Positions 17,427-26,652 are shown, counted from the first letter of the stretch. The stretch is DNA of 55,409 nucleotides from Longimycelium tulufanense (GCF_014645795.1 NZ_BMMK01000023.1:48643-104051); one strand, 5' to 3'. Notes: generated by a model not told the origin, from the sequence alone. Translations and numbers: made by a program.

Positions 17427-17788
17427 CGACGGGCGGAACGTCGCAGGTCGCGGCGAAGCTGCCAGATCCGCAGCGATCCGGCGATCGCGGTCAGCAGCAC
17501 ACCGGCCACGGCGGCCAGCAGCATGGCTACCGCCAGCGACACCTGCCCGCTCGCGGTGAAGTAGGAGATCTCCACGGCCTGGGTGTTCTGCAGGATGAAG
17601 ATCAGCAGGAGCACCAGCACGGCGGCGAAGACGATGATGCCAACCCAGGTGGCGCCGGCCCTGGTGCGTAGCTGGCGCGCACCAGGCCGCGTCGGGGTCG
17701 TCCCAGCGGCGGGCCGCTGGGACGGGGTGGCGGAGTCCGCAGGTGAGGGCTTGGACGGTTCGTGCCCGGTGCCAGACGTATCGGTCAC
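17423..17788 (-). CDS. LapA-domain (DUF1049) membrane protein
   Basis: A 121-residue protein. A Pro/Ser/Thr-rich N-terminal tail (about 45 residues) precedes two membrane helices (WVGIIVFAAVLVLLLIFILQ and VSLAVAMLLAAVAGVLLTAI) joined by the LapA-domain signature QNTQAVEISYF, and a basic C-terminal tail (RRDLRRSARR). DUF1049/LapA proteins are small inner-membrane proteins; in proteobacteria LapA relates to LPS assembly, but its role in Gram-positives is not known. The start is GTG. Confidence 0.8.
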   Translation of the reverse strand: MTDTSGTGHEPSKPSPADSATPSQRPAAGTTPTRPGARQLRTRAGATWVGIIVFAAVLVLLLIFILQNTQAVEISYFTASGQVSLAVAMLLAAVAGVLLTAIAGSLRIWQLRRDLRRSARR

Positions 17789-17930
17789 GGCGCGCCCCCT
17801 CTCCGAGACAAGGGCCTACTGGGACAAAGATACGCCGGATCTCGATGATCGCCCGACTCCGCGCTCGGTCAGGAGCGCGCCGCCCCATGCGGGACCCTGC
17901 CCGCCGCTGGCGAAAGCGATCAAGTTCAAC

Positions 17931-17971
17931 TGCGGCAGGGGAGCGTGACGCCGTCACGCTCCCCTGCCGCA
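17931..17971 (-). terminator. 20-bp perfect hairpin
   Basis: Arms 17931-17950 and 17952-17971 are perfectly complementary over 20 bp, the longest perfect hairpin noticed in the window. It lies 50 bp after the stop of the leftward gene at 18022-18441 and is a likely terminator for it. Confidence 0.75.
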
Positions 17972-18021
17972 CTGCGCCGGCAAGGCGGGTCGGCATCACG
18001 ACATGAGTGCCGCCCGGCCCA

Positions 18022-18441
18022 TCACACCGGGTTGGCGGGCTGGGCGGGCTCGCACTTGACCTGCTGGCCGTCCTTGGCGCTGCTTCCGGAGTCCCCGCAC
18101 GGAATGGTGGGCAGCCTCCCGGCGTCCTGGTTGGCGCCCTCCTTCTTCTCCGTGGCCGGGACGGTGTCGACCTTCTTGCCGTCCCTGTCGGTGATGACGA
18201 CGTTGTCGCACTGGATGGTGGACTGGTTCTTGGCACCCTGGTCGGTCTTCTCCCTCTTCGTGGCCGGGGTGACCTCAACCTTCTTGCCGTCCTTGTCCGT
18301 CACCGCGATGCCGGAGCAGGTGCCTTTCTGTTGGCCCTCGCCGGTCGCGGCGAACGCGGACGCGCCCATCCAGGATCCGGCGAGAAGCGTCAAGCCGGTG
18401 AAACCCGAGACCACGGCGATACTGCGCTTGCGGATCATCAT
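18022..18441 (-). CDS. secreted protein with two 36-37-residue repeats
   Basis: A 139-residue exported protein. The signal peptide (MMIRKRSIAVVSGFTGLTLL..., cleavage near ASAFA) is followed by two tandem repeats, residues 42-77 and 78-114, each starting with Cys, then a hydrophobic V/I-T-D-K/R-DGKKV segment and PATxKxE. A third Cys (115) and a fourth (130) close the protein, suggesting two disulphides. The repeat is highly charged, and the spacing suggests a small modular extracellular fold. Start at 18441 by AGGAG 4 nt upstream (ATG at 18438 is an alternative). I recognise no family; it may bind a ligand or the cell wall. Confidence 0.75.
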   Translation of the reverse strand: MMIRKRSIAVVSGFTGLTLLAGSWMGASAFAATGEGQQKGTCSGIAVTDKDGKKVEVTPATKREKTDQGAKNQSTIQCDNVVITDRDGKKVDTVPATEKKEGANQDAGRLPTIPCGDSGSSAKDGQQVKCEPAQPANPV

Positions 18442-18582
18442 CGTTCTCCTTGGTGTGACTTCAAACCCCTTCCGCGTCGGTCGGTGATTCCCGACCGGCA
18501 CTGCCGAAGCTACGTACCAGGATGTTTCTCCCGGTTCGACCGGACCATTTATGTTCACGAAAAGTCGGGCAAGGAGGCAAAA
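18442..18582. other. intergenic, divergent promoters
   Basis: Short region with the RBS of the leftward secreted-repeat gene and possibly the promoter of the doubtful rightward ORF at 18583. Confidence 0.4.
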
Positions 18583-19080
18583 ATGGATCAGAAGGCACAG
18601 CGGTCGGTTGCGGTTCGCGATTCACCTGCTCCAACGACGGTGCAATTATCCACCAGATCCTGGTTGGCTCGGGAAAGGCGAGACCAGTTCTGTGGTCGCC
18701 GACAGTCCCCCGCGCTTTCGCCACCGCTCCACCCAACTGGGGCAGTAGCCGGCGTTCCGGCGGTTGCCGTGCCAGCGAAGCGAACCTGCTCTTCCTGCTG
18801 TCTCTCGGGAAACCCGTGCGCCTGGACGGCACCGAGCCGGCCAGGCGCACGGTCAGTCCCGGGGGCGGGAGGCGGTCGGTCGCACGGGACCGACGTCGAG
18901 CAAGCCCATGGCGGAGATCCTGTCCGGCATCTGTCAGGCCAGCGTCCCGCGCTTCCCTCCCGCGTGTCTGGCACGTGGTCAATGGGCGGGTGGTGGCGTC
19001 GTCCCGTCCCGGATGTCCCGAACCCGTCCCAGGTCCTTGTGGGGAGGGTCCGGTTGGCCAACGCTGAGGCTCGTTCGTGA
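18583..19080 (+). CDS. doubtful ORF with a perfect Shine-Dalgarno
   Basis: The ATG at 18583 follows AAGGAGG with 6-nt spacing, as good an RBS as any in the window. The first 45 residues (MDQKAQRSVAVRDSPAPTTV...) look plausible, but after that the 165-residue translation becomes Cys/Arg/Pro/Gly-rich, like out-of-frame GC DNA. It may be a frame-damaged gene, a short peptide gene with readthrough, or chance. No domain is recognised. If not coding, the 720 bp between 18442 and 19164 hold no gene. Confidence 0.25.
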   Translation: MDQKAQRSVAVRDSPAPTTVQLSTRSWLARERRDQFCGRRQSPALSPPLHPTGAVAGVPAVAVPAKRTCSSCCLSGNPCAWTAPSRPGARSVPGAGGGRSHGTDVEQAHGGDPVRHLSGQRPALPSRVSGTWSMGGWWRRPVPDVPNPSQVLVGRVRLANAEARS

Positions 19081-19164
19081 TTGCCAAAGTAAATCGCGAA
19101 CGACGAACACCAATGATCCTATCTCTTCCTGAGCCTTATCAACCTTGCCGTCGGAGGTTCACGC

Positions 19165-19596
19165 ATGTCCAAGAAGCATCGCGCTCTTTCGTTGGTAGGT
19201 GGTGTGCTTCTTGCCGGTACCACCGTTCTCGCGGGCTCCGCGACCGCAGGTGCCGCGCCCGCGAATGCCGCGCCCGGAGAGGTCGTTGACGAGATGCTCG
19301 TCTTCGACAGCACGGCGCTTGCCCCCGACCAGTGCATCCGGCGCACGGGTAACAACTCGTGGGGACAGGGCGTGATCACCGCATGCGCCCGGCGAAACGG
19401 GAACTCCAGCTACGACAGTTGGGTCAAGGACAAGAAGGCGGACGGGCACTGCGTGCGGTGGCGGGTCGTCTACAACAACCGCGTCACCAAGTACACGGCG
19501 TGGGCCTGCCCGAAGGGCGACACGACCAGGGACATCAAGAACCGTCTCGGCAGGTTCGGCAGTGTCAAGGCGTTTCTGCAGCGCGTGAAGGTCTGA
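19165..19596 (+). CDS. secreted four-cysteine protein, unknown family
   Basis: A 143-residue protein with a clear signal peptide (MSKKHRALSLVGGVLLAGTT..., AxA cleavage around APANA). The mature part has four Cys (57, 74, 96, 115), enough for two disulphides, several Trp (NSWGQG, DSWVKDK, VRWRVV, AWACP) and a basic C-terminal helix. It could be a small extracellular binding protein or enzyme inhibitor; no catalytic motif is seen. GGAGG at 9-10 nt before the ATG supports the start. A perfect 14-bp hairpin follows and separates it from the convergent HTH-membrane gene. Confidence 0.75.
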   Translation: MSKKHRALSLVGGVLLAGTTVLAGSATAGAAPANAAPGEVVDEMLVFDSTALAPDQCIRRTGNNSWGQGVITACARRNGNSSYDSWVKDKKADGHCVRWRVVYNNRVTKYTAWACPKGDTTRDIKNRLGRFGSVKAFLQRVKV

Positions 19597-19624
19597 TCCC
19601 TCAACCTCTGATCCCCAAACCATC

Positions 19625-19658
19625 GGGTGGTGGTGCCGCGAGAACGGCACCACCACCC
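19625..19658. terminator. 14-bp hairpin between convergent genes
   Basis: GGGTGGTGGTGCCG (19625-19638) and CGGCACCACCACCC (19645-19658) with a 6-nt loop. It can serve both the secreted protein gene and the leftward HTH gene. Confidence 0.75.
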
Positions 19659-19668
19659 ACGGTTCCAG

Positions 19669-20091
19669 TTATCCAACCGGCGACGCCTGCCCGAGCGCGG
19701 ACTGCCGCCGGACCAACAACGCCAGAAGCACGGTGCAGGCAAGTGCGACCGCGCCGAGCATCACGCGCTCGCGCGGGATGGCGCGGACTCCTGCCCGGCC
19801 CGTGTCGTGCGCGGACTCGATCCGACCGCTGTGAGCCAGCGCCCAGAGACGTTGCAGTTCCCGTGACTCCTCCTGGTACGCGCCGCACGCCTGGGCGAGC
19901 CGGTTGATCGGCGTGAACTCGAGCGGCACGCACTGGCCCGTGCAGTACCGGTGCAACGCGGACCGGCTGTACCCGCTGCGGCGGGCAAGGGCCTCGTAAC
20001 TCATCGATGATCTTGCCTTGAGTGCTCGGAGCCGTGCGGCCAACAACCGCGCCGGATCCACCAGTTTCTCGTCCCCCAGTTCCAACCCCAT
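19669..20091 (-). CDS. membrane-anchored XRE-type HTH protein
   Basis: A 140-residue protein with an N-terminal HTH (about 16-70, with SYEALARRSGYSRSALHRYCTGQCVP) and one C-terminal membrane helix (VMLGAVALACTVLLALLV) followed by a short tail. The N-terminal part resembles the HTH used by many actinomycete regulators; the single anchor suggests a membrane-tethered regulator or a DNA-membrane linker. It faces the secreted four-Cys protein tail to tail. ATG start; a TAAACT box at 20133-20138 on the minus strand may be its promoter. Confidence 0.75.
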   Translation of the reverse strand: MGLELGDEKLVDPARLLAARLRALKARSSMSYEALARRSGYSRSALHRYCTGQCVPLEFTPINRLAQACGAYQEESRELQRLWALAHSGRIESAHDTGRAGVRAIPRERVMLGAVALACTVLLALLVRRQSALGQASPVG

Positions 20092-20440
20092 GTGTTCGAC
20101 CCTGTCTTCAGATCGGACAACGGTCAGCAGCTGAGTTTAGGTAGCCGGCGTGGCATCCGTATGCGCCCGGTCCGGTGGTAGTCGCCCGAGGATGGCACCC
20201 GAATGCCCGAGGATCGGCGCCCATTTCGTCACGGGTAGTGGGTGGAACTCCATCCCGCTGTGGCATCCACGCATCCCGTGGCGTGGCCGCTCCTCCCTAC
20301 GCAGTAGCTCTTGTGCGCTACCTGCGTAGGCTGCGGCCTCCACAGTCGCTCATACCCCGCTCTTCACAGCGGAACGTTTCCGCCACGAATATCGCGCCGG
20401 CCATCATCCACACCTCACGCACGAATTGGCGGTGCCGGAT
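20092..20440. other. intergenic region with repeat and inverted repeat
   Basis: About 350 bp between the HTH-membrane gene start and the fumC stop. It contains an imperfect inverted repeat, CTACGCAGTAGC (20297-20308) with GCTACCTGCGTAG (20317-20329), and a segment resembling 1690-1756. No gene supported. Confidence 0.45.
20252..20308 (+). repeat. intergenic repeat-like segment B
   Basis: Shares GTGGCGTGGCC, TCCTCCCT and a following CG(C)AGTAG word with 1690-1756 in the same order. By-eye similarity only. Confidence 0.35.
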
Positions 20441-21838
20441 TCAACGACCACCCCGTGCCATGCGTAGGACGTCGAGCGCGTCATCGAGCTGCTGCGCGGT
20501 GATCCGCCCGGCCTCGACATGCCCACGCTCGAGAACCACCTGCTTGATCGTCTTGCGCTCCTTCAACGCCTGCTTCGCGATCGAGGCCGCCTCCTCGTAG
20601 CCGAGGTAGCGGTTCAGCGGGGTCACCACCGACGGCGAGGACTCGGCCAGCTCGCGCGCCCGCTCCACGTTCGGCTCGGCACCCGCCAGCACCTTGTCGG
20701 CGAGCAGCCGGGCCACGGCCGCCAGCAGCCGGCACGACTCGAGCACGTTGCGGGCCATCACCGGCATCATCACGTTCAGCTCGAAGTTGCCCTGCGAACC
20801 GGCGAACGCCACCGTCGCGTCGTTGCCGATGACCTGCGCGGCAACCATCATCGTGGCCTCGCAGACCACCGGGTTCACCTTGCCGGGCATGATCGACGAC
20901 CCGGGCTGCAGGTCCGGCAACCGCAGCTCGGCCAGCCCGGTGCGCGGCCCCGAGCCCAGCCACCTGATGTCGTTTGCGATCTTGTACAGCGACACCGCGA
21001 CCGTGCGCAGCTGCCCGGAACACTCCACCAGCCCGTCGCGGGCGCCCTGCGCTTCCAGGTGGCAGCGCGCCTCGGTGACCGGCAGCCCGGTGGCCCCGGC
21101 CAGCTCGGCCGCCACGGCCGCGCCGAAGCCCTCCGGGGCGTTCAGCCCGGTGCCCACGGCCGTGCCGCCGATCGGCAGCTCCGCCAGCCGGGGCAGGCAG
21201 GACCGCAGCCGCTCCACGCCGTGCCGCACCTGCACCGCCCAGCCGCCGGCCTCCTGGCCCAGCGTGACCGGCACCGCGTCCATCAGGTGGGTGCGGCCGG
21301 CCTTGACCACCTCGGCCCAGTCCCGGGCACGTCGGCCCAGCAGGTCGGCCAGGTGCTCCAGGGCCGGCGCCACCTCGCGCTGCACGGCTTCGGTCGCGGC
21401 CAGGTGGATTGTGGTGGGGAACACGTCGTTCGATGACTGCGACGCGTTGACGTGGTCGTTCGGGTGCACCGTCGACCCGAGCCGCCGTTCGGCCAGGGTG
21501 GCGATGACCTCGTTGGCGTTCATGTTCGACGACGTGCCCGACCCGGTCTGGAACACGTCGACCGGGAAGTGGTCGTCGTACTTCCCGGCGGCGACCTCGT
21601 CCGCGGCCGCGGCGATGGCCCCGGCCAGCTCGGCCGGCAGCACCCCCAGCCGGCCGTTCACCCGGGCACAGGCCGCCTTGACCAGGCCCAGCGCCCGGAT
21701 CTGGGCCCGTTCCAGGCCCCTTCCGGACACCGGGAAGTTCGCCACCGCCCGCTGGGTCTGCGCCCGCCACAACGCGTCGGCCGGGACCCGCACCTCGCCC
21801 ATGGTGTCGTGCTCGACCCGGAACTGGAGATCAGCCAT
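20441..21838 (-). CDS. fumC: class II fumarate hydratase
   Basis: A 465-residue enzyme of the fumarase/aspartase superfamily; it interconverts fumarate and malate in the TCA cycle in the cytosol. Visible motifs: [14 protein letters not shown] (about residue 97), [32 protein letters not shown], and the superfamily signature [11 protein letters not shown], which contains the catalytic loop. Length is normal for FumC. The ATG at 21838 is used. It is the equivalent of Rv1098c, the second backbone anchor, and is divergent from the ferredoxin-NADP reductase-like gene with 93 bp between starts. Confidence 0.95.
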   Translation of the reverse strand: MADLQFRVEHDTMGEVRVPADALWRAQTQRAVANFPVSGRGLERAQIRALGLVKAACARVNGRLGVLPAELAGAIAAAADEVAAGKYDDHFPVDVFQTGSGTSSNMNANEVIATLAERRLGSTVHPNDHVNASQSSNDVFPTTIHLAATEAVQREVAPALEHLADLLGRRARDWAEVVKAGRTHLMDAVPVTLGQEAGGWAVQVRHGVERLRSCLPRLAELPIGGTAVGTGLNAPEGFGAAVAAELAGATGLPVTEARCHLEAQGARDGLVECSGQLRTVAVSLYKIANDIRWLGSGPRTGLAELRLPDLQPGSSIMPGKVNPVVCEATMMVAAQVIGNDATVAFAGSQGNFELNVMMPVMARNVLESCRLLAAVARLLADKVLAGAEPNVERARELAESSPSVVTPLNRYLGYEEAASIAKQALKERKTIKQVVLERGHVEAGRITAQQLDDALDVLRMARGGR

Positions 21839-21931
21839 GCCTCGAGTCTGGACCCTGTCGGCGGTGCTGGGCACCGTGGCGCGCACCGCATACGCTCGGT
21901 GGCGTCCCACCACGGGCGGAAGGCGGATGCC

Positions 21932-22912
21932 ATGGCTTCGGGTACGGAAGTGGACCTGCTGATCGTGGGCGCCGGGCCCACCGGCCTGTTCGCCGCGTAC
22001 TACGCGGGGTTCCGGGACATGTCGGTGGCGCTGGTGGACTCGCTGCCCGAGCCCGGCGGCCAGGTCACCGCAATGTACCCGGAGAAGCTGATCTTCGACG
22101 TGGCCGGGTACCCGGCGGTGCGCGGCCGTGACCTGGTGGCGGCCCTGGTGGAGCAGGCCGGGCAGTACCAGCCGACCTACCTGCTCGGCCGGCAGGCCCG
22201 CGAGCTGACCACGCTGGACGACGGCAGGCTACGGGTCTCGATGGCCGACGGTTCCGCGGTGACCACCGGTGCCGTGCTCATCACGGCCGGTATCGGCGAG
22301 TTCCGTCCGCGCCCGCTGCCGGCGGCCAACGGCTGGCTCGGCCGGGGCGTGGTGCACTTCGTGCCCCAGCTCGACGCGCACAGCGGGCAGGACGTGGTGG
22401 TGGTCGGCGGGGGCGACTCGGCGTTCGACTGGGCGCTGGCGCTGCATCCGGTGGCGCGGTCGATCACGTTGGTGCACCGCCGGGCCACCTTCCGCGCACA
22501 CGCCGGCACCGTGAACAAGGTGCGGGACCTGGGTGTTCCCGTCATCACCGATGCCGAGGTCGCCGAGCTGCGGGGCGAGGAGTCGCTGCGCGAGGTGGAG
22601 ATCGCGCGCAAGGACGGCGCCCGCGAGGTGTTGCCCGCGCAGACGGTGATTGCCGCATTGGGCTTCATCGCCGACCTCGGTCCCATCCAGCACTGGGGCC
22701 TGGAGCTTCAGCGCAGGACGGTGCTCGTGGACACCACGATGAAGACCTCGCGGGACCGGGTCTATGCCGCCGGCGACGTGGCGACCTATCGCGGCAAGGT
22801 CAAGCTGATCGCGACCGGGTTCGGGGAGGCCGCGACCGCGGTGAACAACATCGCGGTGGCCCTCAACCCCTCGGCACACCTGTTCCCGGGCCACTCCAGC
22901 GACGCCGGCTGA
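21932..22912 (+). CDS. ferredoxin-NADP reductase (thioredoxin-reductase-like type)
   Basis: A 326-residue flavoprotein of the TrxR-like FNR (YumC) group. The FAD motif is [15 protein letters not shown], the NADP-binding motif [15 protein letters not shown], and the C-terminal FAD contact [23 protein letters not shown]. The redox CxxC of true thioredoxin reductases is absent, which supports the ferredoxin reductase assignment. It moves electrons between NADPH and ferredoxin or flavodoxin. The ATG at 21932 follows GGCGGA. No ferredoxin gene is adjacent. Confidence 0.88.
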   Translation: MASGTEVDLLIVGAGPTGLFAAYYAGFRDMSVALVDSLPEPGGQVTAMYPEKLIFDVAGYPAVRGRDLVAALVEQAGQYQPTYLLGRQARELTTLDDGRLRVSMADGSAVTTGAVLITAGIGEFRPRPLPAANGWLGRGVVHFVPQLDAHSGQDVVVVGGGDSAFDWALALHPVARSITLVHRRATFRAHAGTVNKVRDLGVPVITDAEVAELRGEESLREVEIARKDGAREVLPAQTVIAALGFIADLGPIQHWGLELQRRTVLVDTTMKTSRDRVYAAGDVATYRGKVKLIATGFGEAATAVNNIAVALNPSAHLFPGHSSDAG

Positions 22913-23050
22913 CCGCCGCGCCGCTCACCGTGGCGGTGTCGGGCGTTGTGTCCGTACCGACCGGTCGCGGCAATGCCCGTCCTCGCGCTGGCTCAGGGAA
23001 GCAGGTCGGCGAGAAGTTCTGGATCCAGGAGCGGGACGCGGCACGTTGTT

Positions 23051-23090
23051 GACTTCCTTCCCGGCCTGAAGGCCGGGGCCTCCTTCGGAG
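23051..23090. mobile_element. possible IS200/IS605-type end (solo hairpin)
   Basis: GACTTCCTT followed by the perfect hairpin CCCGGCC-TGAA-GGCCGGG (23060-23077) and GCCTCC. This layout is typical of IS605/TnpB element ends in actinobacteria. No transposase gene is next to it, so it would be a relic. Confidence 0.4.
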
Positions 23091-23140
23091 GTCTCGGTGA
23101 AGCGTGGACGCGCCGACGGAAAATCCTCCGCAACAAGGGA

Positions 23141-23170
23141 AAGGGCCCGCCCCGGCCGGGGCGGGCCCTT
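23141..23170 (-). terminator. terminator after S1 protease 1
   Basis: AAGGGCCCGCCCC and GGGGCGGGCCCTT, 13-bp perfect arms around GGCC, directly after the leftward protease stop at 23184. Confidence 0.75.
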
Positions 23171-23183
23171 CCGTGCGTGCTCA

Positions 23184-23954
23184 TCAGGCGAGTGAGCCGG
23201 TGTGCTGCTGGATCCAGCTGGTGTAGGCGGTGACGTCGGTGTAGATCGACGGCCCGGTAGCGCACCTCGAGTCGCCGTTGCCGCTGCGGCTGGTGGCGCC
23301 GATCAGCTCCCACCGGCCGCTGACGACCTTGATCTGCGGTCCGCCGGAGTCGCCGTAGCAGGCCCCGGAGTATCCGTTCGGGTTGTCGGTGCAGATCTCG
23401 GCGCCGTTGATTCCACTGCAGTACCAGGAAGGCACGACCGACGTGTCGAGTTCCTGCAGCGTGCGCGGCGACCCACAACCACCGGGCTGCGAACAGGTCT
23501 GCCCCCACCCGATGATCCGGGTGGCAGTGCCCGGCGCGCCCGCCTCGGACGCGATCCCGATCGGCGCCTGGGGCACCGACCGCGCGAGCTGGACCAGGGC
23601 GATGTCCCCGCTGCCCAGCACGATCCTGCTGGCCGGAGCCACGGTGCCCCCGCTGATCCGGTCGGTGCTGCCGACCCGGGCCTGGACCTCGCCGGGCGAC
23701 GTGCCCTCCACGCAGTGCGCGGCCGTCACCACCCAGTTCGACTTGATCAGCGAGCCGCCGCAGAAGTGGCTACCGCGGCCGGCGTCCTGCAGTGACACCA
23801 TGAAGCTGTAGTTCTGAGACGCATTGTGACCACCCACGATGTACGGTTCGACGCCGCCGGCCGGCTGCGCGGCCGTGGCCGGGGCGGTGAAGCCACCCAG
23901 CGCTGCCACTGCGGCGAAGAGGCCCACGAGCAGGGTTCGGGTCCTCATCAACAT
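23184..23954 (-). CDS. secreted S1 serine protease (copy 1)
   Basis: A 256-residue chymotrypsin-fold protease. Signal peptide of about 28 residues ([20 protein letters not shown]...), short propeptide, then the mature N-terminus IVGGHN. The catalytic triad is in TAAHC (His), SGDIALVQL (Asp) and CYGDSGGP (Ser). The S1-pocket position 189 is Gly ([11 protein letters not shown]), not Asp, so specificity is probably chymotrypsin-like rather than tryptic. Three or more Cys pairs are conserved. It is the tandem paralogue of the gene at 24271-25047 (same CTDNP...[13 protein letters not shown] and [12 protein letters not shown] blocks). An RBS (GGAG, 4 nt) supports the ATG. Confidence 0.93.
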   Translation of the reverse strand: MLMRTRTLLVGLFAAVAALGGFTAPATAAQPAGGVEPYIVGGHNASQNYSFMVSLQDAGRGSHFCGGSLIKSNWVVTAAHCVEGTSPGEVQARVGSTDRISGGTVAPASRIVLGSGDIALVQLARSVPQAPIGIASEAGAPGTATRIIGWGQTCSQPGGCGSPRTLQELDTSVVPSWYCSGINGAEICTDNPNGYSGACYGDSGGPQIKVVSGRWELIGATSRSGNGDSRCATGPSIYTDVTAYTSWIQQHTGSLA

Positions 23955-24052
23955 GCTTCTCCATTCCTCCCGGACCCCTCATCCGGGTGAATGGACCCTA
24001 GGTGGGTGGACCATATGGAGCAATATCCAGTGTCAAATGGTGAGTAATAATT

Positions 24053-24065
24053 GCGTTAATAACGC
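24053..24065. promoter_or_regulatory. 13-bp palindrome upstream of protease 1
   Basis: GCGTTA-A-TAACGC, in an AT-rich patch about 100 bp before the protease start; possible operator. Confidence 0.35.
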
Positions 24066-24197
24066 GAACGAGTTGGGTGTTTCATCCGATGCAGAGAAAG
24101 CTGTCGGTGACGGACGGTAACACTCACGCAATTGATCAAATGCCGGATCCGGCGGGGGAGCCGCGGCCGTGTGCTCGGGTCGTGTGCGCGGAAAGGG

Positions 24198-24232
24198 CGG
24201 TGGCCCGCTCCCGGGCTGGGAGCGGGCCACCG
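24198..24232 (-). terminator. terminator after S1 protease 2
   Basis: CGGTGGCCCGCTCCC and GGGAGCGGGCCACCG, 15-bp perfect arms, 5-nt loop, after the leftward stop at 24271. Confidence 0.8.
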
Positions 24233-24270
24233 TTTCGACGCTCAGTGATGGAGCTGGATGCCCGATCGGA

Positions 24271-25047
24271 TCAGGCCAGGGGACCGGTGTAGTTCTGGAT
24301 CCACGACCGGAAAACCGGAACGTCGACGTAGATCGACGGGCCGGTGCCGCACCGCGGGTGGCCGTTGCCGCTGCGGCTGGTGGCGCCGATCAGCTCCCAC
24401 TTGCCGTTGACCGCCTTGATCTGCGGTCCGCCGGAGTCGCCGTAGCAGGCCCCGCGCCAGTTGTCCGGGTTGTCGGTGCAGATCTCGGTGCGGCCATTGA
24501 TCCGGCCACCCCGGCACCCCGCGTCGGAGACGATCGAGGTGTCCAGCTCCTGCAGGATTTCCGGAGCACCGCCACAGCCGCGGTTCGCACACTTCTGGCC
24601 CCAGCCGATGATCCGGGTCTTGGTCCCGACGGGACCGGACTCGGCCGCCAGCTTGATCGGTGTCTTGCTGACCTGCTTGTTGAGCTGGAGGAGTGCGATG
24701 TCGCCGCTGCCCGGGACGATTCGGCGGACCCCGGCCAGTTCGCCGCCGCTGCTGCGCGTGGTGGTACCGATCCGTGCCTGGATCGAGCCCGGCGACGCGC
24801 CCTGGACACAGTGCCTGGCGGTGACCACCCAGTCGGACTTGACCAGTGAGCCACCGCAGAAGTGCCTGCCGCCGCGCTGCAGCGAGACCATGAAGCTGTA
24901 GGTCTCCGTGGCATTGTGCCCACCCACGATGAACGGGGTTGCTTCGTCCGCTGGTGCGGGCGCCGCGCTTGCCGTGGCGGGCAGGACCCCCCCGAGCACG
25001 GTGGCGGAAGCGGCGAGGAGGCCCACGAGCAGGGTTCGTGCCCTCAT
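24271..25047 (-). CDS. secreted S1 serine protease (copy 2)
   Basis: A 258-residue paralogue of the gene at 23184-23954. Signal peptide (MRARTLLVGLLAASATVLGG...), propeptide, mature start IVGGHN, triad in TARHC, SGDIALLQL and CYGDSGGP, and Gly at position 189 ([11 protein letters not shown]). The His motif is TARHC instead of TAAHC, a mild change next to the catalytic His. It contains more Arg/Lys than copy 1 (NRGCGG, GGRINGRTE), so substrate preference may differ. Each copy has its own terminator and upstream region, so they are independent units rather than an operon. Secreted; likely nutrient or self-processing role. Confidence 0.92.
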   Translation of the reverse strand: MRARTLLVGLLAASATVLGGVLPATASAAPAPADEATPFIVGGHNATETYSFMVSLQRGGRHFCGGSLVKSDWVVTARHCVQGASPGSIQARIGTTTRSSGGELAGVRRIVPGSGDIALLQLNKQVSKTPIKLAAESGPVGTKTRIIGWGQKCANRGCGGAPEILQELDTSIVSDAGCRGGRINGRTEICTDNPDNWRGACYGDSGGPQIKAVNGKWELIGATSRSGNGHPRCGTGPSIYVDVPVFRSWIQNYTGPLA

Positions 25048-25533
25048 TGTCTTCTCCGTTTCCTTCCCGGAGCCCTCATCCGGGAATGGAACGGAAAGTA
25101 ACGACGAGTACAGAACCGGGGGTACCTACGTTCGTCGGTCAAAGGAATTGACAGGCAGTGCCGGTGATGTCCACCCGTCCCCGGTTGCCCCACGTGACCG
25201 GTTGCGGAGGCCATGAGCCGGTGGCGGCGTTGATCGAACTTCTGTCGGACGCCTTGCGGACGGGGGTCGGTTCCGAAGACGGCTCAAGGGTTCCTGCCCC
25301 TGCCGGCGTGATGACGAGGTCCAATTGGCCCCCGACTGCTGACGGAACCCCTAGATCAAAATCATGTTGGATCGGTGTTTCCCCTGGAGTCGCAACGTTC
25401 CCTCACGGGGGTTCCTCGTCCGAACGTACGCAGCGACAGGTAGCGGCTGCGCGTCACCAGACCTCGACGACCTGCGCCGACCCGACATTGAAGATCATGG
25501 GGCGTTTGGCCGTATTTGCGAAGGCTGGGAAAC
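25048..25533. other. non-coding region upstream of protease 2
   Basis: About 490 bp, less GC-rich than average, with several short frames of no recognisable family. It probably includes the protease 2 promoter. Nothing else can be supported. Confidence 0.45.
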
Positions 25534-25568
25534 GATGCTGCCGGCCGGACGACCCGGTCGGCAGCATC
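25534..25568 (-). terminator. terminator after glpX
   Basis: GATGCTGCCGGCCGG and CCGGTCGGCAGCATC pair with a single G:T mismatch around ACGAC, just after the glpX stop at 25594. Confidence 0.7.
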
Positions 25569-25593
25569 GATCCACTTTTCACTCAGCTCTGGG

Positions 25594-26652
25594 TCACGGC
25601 AGCGGCGGCTGAGCGTCCTCATCCGCCGCCACCGGCCCGAAGTCGACCGAGGCGTACTCGCGCAGCTTGCTCAACCGGTGGTAACCGTCGATGAGCCGGA
25701 CGGTGCCCGACTTCGAGCGCATGACGATCGACTGGGTGGTGCAGCCGCCCGAGCGGTAGTGCACACCACGCAACAGGTCGCCGTCGGTGATGCCGGTGGC
25801 GCAGAAGAAGACGTTGTCGCCCCGCACCAGGTCGGTGGTGGTGAGCACCCGGTCCAGGTCGTGCCCGGCGTCCAGTGCCTTGCGCCGCTCCGCCTCGTCC
25901 TTGGGCCACAGCCGGCCCTGCAACGCGCCGCCCATGCACTTCATCGCGCAGGCCGCGATGATGCCCTCCGGCGTGCCGCCGATACCGAGCAGCATGTCCA
26001 CGCCGGTACCGGGGCGGGCCGCGGAGATCGCGCCGGCGACGTCACCGTCGCTGATGAACCGGATCCGGGCACCGGCCCGCCGCACCTGGCGCACCAGGTC
26101 CTCGTGCCGCGGCCGGTCCAGGATGCACACGGTCACGTCGGAGACCTCGGTGTTCTTGGCCTTGGCCACCCGGCGGATGTTGTCGCCGACCGGGGCGGCC
26201 AGGTCGATCACGTCGGCCGCCTCCGGGCCGACCGCGATCTTCTCCATGTAGAACACGGCCGACGGGTCGAACATCGCGCCCCGCTCGGTCACCGCGAGCA
26301 CCGCCAGCGCGTTCGGCATGCCCTTGCTCATCAGTGTGGTGCCGTCGATCGGGTCGACGGCGACGTCGCACTCCGGGCCGTCACCCCGGCCGACCTCCTC
26401 GCCGTTGTAGAGCATCGGCGCCTCGTCCTTCTCGCCCTCGCCGATGACGACGACACCGTGCATCGAGACACTGCTGATGAGCTTGCGCATCGCGTCGACG
26501 GCGGCCTGGTCGCCGCCGATCTTGTCCCCCCGGCCCACCCAGCGGCCCGCCGCCATGGCCGCGGCCTCGGTCACCCGGACCAGCTCGAGGGCGAGGTTGC
26601 GGTCGGGCGCCTCGGGCCGCTGGTCGGCGGTGGTCGGGTTCGACGTGCTCAT
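25594..26652 (-). CDS. glpX: class II fructose-1,6-bisphosphatase
   Basis: A 352-residue GlpX-type FBPase, the gluconeogenic enzyme that converts fructose-1,6-bisphosphate to fructose-6-phosphate. Motifs: [11 protein letters not shown], the metal-binding [12 protein letters not shown], the GIGGTPEG loop and [16 protein letters not shown] near the end. The N-terminal about 20 residues are polar and variable. ATG at 26652 with GGGAGG before it; the open frame upstream to 27111 is the shadow of the divergent DUF4245 gene. Matches Rv1099c of the conserved block. Confidence 0.95.
   Translation of the reverse strand: MSTSNPTTADQRPEAPDRNLALELVRVTEAAAMAAGRWVGRGDKIGGDQAAVDAMRKLISSVSMHGVVVIGEGEKDEAPMLYNGEEVGRGDGPECDVAVDPIDGTTLMSKGMPNALAVLAVTERGAMFDPSAVFYMEKIAVGPEAADVIDLAAPVGDNIRRVAKAKNTEVSDVTVCILDRPRHEDLVRQVRRAGARIRFISDGDVAGAISAARPGTGVDMLLGIGGTPEGIIAACAMKCMGGALQGRLWPKDEAERRKALDAGHDLDRVLTTTDLVRGDNVFFCATGITDGDLLRGVHYRSGGCTTQSIVMRSKSGTVRLIDGYHRLSKLREYASVDFGPVAADEDAQPPLP

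Noticed and set aside
25139-25622. Short ORFs between protease 2 and glpX
   Set aside because: No RBS, no family features, and the frames differ in composition from real genes nearby.
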